Below, piece by piece: positions 5,976 through 7,414 of a stretch of 7,414 nucleotides of DNA (its first letter is position 1; every line of letters starts with the position of its first letter). The DNA comes from Planctomycetota bacterium (GTDB lineage: Bacteria; Planctomycetota; Brocadiia; SM23-32). A program made the translations under genes and the position numbers. The notes under the pieces were generated by a model. It saw only the letters and a program-made list of their open reading frames with translations, searched no databases and was not told where the DNA came from. Location of the stretch: assembly GCA_030604585.1 (NCBI GenBank), contig JAUVVP010000079.1, positions 1 through 7,414 of the forward strand, in the 5' to 3' direction.

Positions 5976-6854
5976 ATGAAAGAGCTGCCGGCCGATATCC
6001 CGCACTGTGCGCTGACGGGAACGCCCAGCGACACGCGCCTGCACGCCGACCGCAGGGGGACCATATCCATCGAGGGGCTGTTGGAGGCCTGGGAGGTCGG
6101 CCCGTCGGGCATAGAGACCCTGAGGCCCGACCTGTTCCGTGAGGGGCGTTTCAGCGCGTTGGACGCGCTGGTGCACGCATGCGGCGAGCACGGGATCGCC
6201 ATCCGCCACCACTTCGACGAGCAACTGCGGACCCACGTCATTGATTCCCTCGACGCGCGCGGGGGCTGGTGGTATGCGGCCTGCTATCACGGCTGCCGCC
6301 GCTGCGAGGAGCCGGCGCACAGGATGGACACCTACCCCTGGCGGGACTGGACGAGGCTGGAGGTCTACCGGGTCCCGGAGGAGCGGATTGGGGAGCTCCA
6401 TGCCGCCTTCCGCGCGGAGGTCGAGCGCCTGGAGTCAGGCAACGGCAACGTGGTGGTTCCCGAGGTGTCGGTCCGCGCGCCGCTGCTGGACCTGAGCTTC
6501 AGCGACGTGGCGGTCCGCCCGCACGGGCTGCGCGACGACGTGTTCCAACCGGACGTGGTGACTGCTGCCGACGCCATGCTCTCGCTGGCCGAGCAGGGGG
6601 AGATATCGCTGGACCTCACGTGGGTGGAATGCGTCGGCGAAACGCTCGTGCAGTCCTATCACTTCACGCGTTTCAACGAGCAGGAGGCGGACGGGCTGGC
6701 CGGCTTCACCTACGAGCTGGGCGAGAAGTCGCTCGCGAAGGAGCGCCCCGGCCGGTTCGGCAACAACCACTTCCACATCATGTCCGACATCCGCATCCTC
6801 GTCTGCCCGGAATACGTCCACTGGCGCTGGACGGACCTGTCGGGGCGGCACTGA
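5976..6854 (+). CDS. Uncharacterised protein with two tandem DUF4430/transcobalamin-like domains and a Cys cluster
   Basis: From the ATG at 5976 this is a 292-residue protein without signal peptide or membrane segment. The first half (about residues 46-133) has the pattern I associate with the DUF4430/transcobalamin C-terminal-like fold: SALDALVHACGEHGI, then a variable strand, GGWWYAACYHG (about 96-106) and YPWRDWTRLEVYRV near the end. The second half (about 194-286) repeats the layout: TAADAMLSLAEQGEI, then SYHFTRFNEQEADGLAGFTYELG, a conserved-looking NNHFHIMSDIRI and a closing HWRW. The two halves look homologous, with the second more diverged. Between WWY and YPWRD lies C103-X3-C107-X2-C110, with His105 and His115 nearby. 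C11 near the N-terminus might be a fourth ligand. Zinc or iron-sulfur binding is inference. The starting methionine at 5937 would add 13 residues and still no signal. It lies 54 bases after the exported repeat protein. The assignment rests on pattern memory, so the CDS is sure but the family is tentative. Confidence 0.85.
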   Translation: MKELPADIPHCALTGTPSDTRLHADRRGTISIEGLLEAWEVGPSGIETLRPDLFREGRFSALDALVHACGEHGIAIRHHFDEQLRTHVIDSLDARGGWWYAACYHGCRRCEEPAHRMDTYPWRDWTRLEVYRVPEERIGELHAAFRAEVERLESGNGNVVVPEVSVRAPLLDLSFSDVAVRPHGLRDDVFQPDVVTAADAMLSLAEQGEISLDLTWVECVGETLVQSYHFTRFNEQEADGLAGFTYELGEKSLAKERPGRFGNNHFHIMSDIRILVCPEYVHWRWTDLSGRH

Positions 6855-6869
6855 GAGAAAGGGGGGCAT

Positions 6870-7414
6870 GTGAGCCTGATCCCGATCACGGCTAAGGACC
6901 AAGTCGAAAGCGCGTTCGCGCGCCTACAACAGCGGCTCCAGCGAGGAGCTATCCGTTATCGCCGGGCGGTGGGCTATCGCGGCGGCGGCGGAGTCTATAC
7001 AGTGCACTGGCATCCGGGACACAGGATGTGGACACTTCTGGACCCAACTGCGGTCGCCAACCGCTACTGGTGCTGCTTCGGCACGACAGACCCAGCCAGA
7101 GCCAGAGACCTGTCCATCACGTGCGAAATAAACCCCCCGTTCGAAGGGTTCGACCGTCGGTGTGGAGGCCTGTTCGCGAAAGGAGAGGGCGAGCCAGTCT
7201 ACTACGCGCACACAGGCAAGGTCGGAGGCGGTCGCCCCGGCATAGGAAAACGAGCGTTCATGGACCTCTACTCAAGGGCCAACCTCGAGGTTATTCGGTG
7301 GCCCGATGGCCGTGCGTCGCAGGCGATCGTCATAGGTGAGGTAGATTGCGACGAGTTGGTTGCGCAAGTCGCTGAGTTCGTGCGCGAAGTGGAAGTTTTC
7401 AAAGAGTGGGCGAC
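6870..7414 (+). CDS. Unidentified protein, cut by the right edge, atypical codon use
   Basis: An open frame from the GTG at 6870 runs 181 codons to the window edge without a stop. The purine-rich AAAGGGG (6858-6864) lies just upstream. The overlapping ATG at 6868 is followed at once by TGA, so GTG is the start. The gene begins 15 bases after the previous stop. The visible part has a basic N-terminal helix (KDQVESAFARLQQRLQRG), then a probable alpha/beta domain with VYTVHWHPGHRMW (42-54), NRYWCCFG (64-71), LSITCEINPP (81-90), FDRRCGGLFAKGEG (94-107), YYAHTGKVGGGRPGIGK (111-127) and a closing helix rich in Val and Glu. The EINPP...RR.GG.FA...HTGKVGGGRPGIGK series looks like a conserved domain. 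I have a weak memory of similar segments ahead of HNH-type nuclease domains, but I cannot confirm it. By hand count about 56 of 181 codons end in A or T, far more than in the VCBS gene. No signal peptide is seen. Confidence 0.75.
   Translation, partial: MSLIPITAKDQVESAFARLQQRLQRGAIRYRRAVGYRGGGGVYTVHWHPGHRMWTLLDPTAVANRYWCCFGTTDPARARDLSITCEINPPFEGFDRRCGGLFAKGEGEPVYYAHTGKVGGGRPGIGKRAFMDLYSRANLEVIRWPDGRASQAIVIGEVDCDELVAQVAEFVREVEVFKEWA

Noticed and set aside
6282..6305. Radical SAM enzyme suggested by CX3CX2C
   Set aside because: The protein is only 292 residues, the motif sits in the middle of a small beta-type domain, and no GGE or other SAM-binding motif or TIM-barrel pattern follows.
3591..6401. 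A 936-codon open frame on the minus strand opposite the VCBS-repeat gene
   Set aside because: High third-position GC on the coding strand leaves the antisense frame open. The translation is low-complexity, and the plus strand has clear calcium-loop repeats and a signal peptide.
7230..7253. P-loop (Walker A) in GRPGIGKR of the last gene
   Set aside because: The residue after GK is Arg instead of Ser/Thr and no Walker B follows in the visible part; more likely a turn in an unrelated domain.

Overview
This is a GC-rich bacterial chromosome segment with five protein-coding genes in two divergent groups and no RNA genes, insertion sequences or CRISPR arrays that I could see. The gene content is a GAF/SpoIIE-type phosphatase next to a membrane-anchored GAF histidine kinase, and a large secreted FG-GAP/VCBS repeat protein. 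It fits a free-living bacterium with a large genome, such as a Planctomycetota/PVC-type, Acidobacteriota-like or deltaproteobacterial lineage. No marker gene fixes the phylum, so this placement is weak.

Leftward group (positions 3095 down to 1): a 528-residue cytoplasmic PP2C-family Ser/Thr phosphatase with a GAF sensor is followed 4 bases later by a hybrid-less histidine kinase that runs off the left edge. The kinase has two transmembrane helices, a GAF domain, a HisKA domain and an HATPase. The two are almost certainly co-transcribed, and a perfect TATAAT hexamer about 105 bases upstream of the phosphatase start is the best promoter candidate. The pair suggests one signalling unit combining a phosphatase-driven partner switch with a two-component phosphorelay. 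No anti-sigma factor, antagonist protein or response regulator is visible in the window.

Divergent intergenic region (3096-3554, 459 bases): it holds the leftward promoter, a nine-unit hexanucleotide tract that contains a canonical four-run G-quadruplex motif on the minus strand, a 16-base palindrome, and a candidate rightward promoter that overlaps the palindrome.

Rightward group (3555 to the right edge): first a 788-residue exported protein with about 14 FG-GAP/VCBS-type repeats, ten of them with intact calcium-binding loops. Next, 54 bases on, is a 292-residue protein that looks like two tandem DUF4430/transcobalamin-like domains, the first carrying a CX3CX2C cysteine cluster and with no signal peptide. 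Last, after a 15-base gap, comes a GTG-started gene cut by the right edge. It is clearly less GC-biased at third codon positions than its neighbours, and I cannot identify it with confidence; it may mark the start of a horizontally acquired segment. The most unusual items are the Cys-cluster/DUF4430-like protein and the unidentified last gene.
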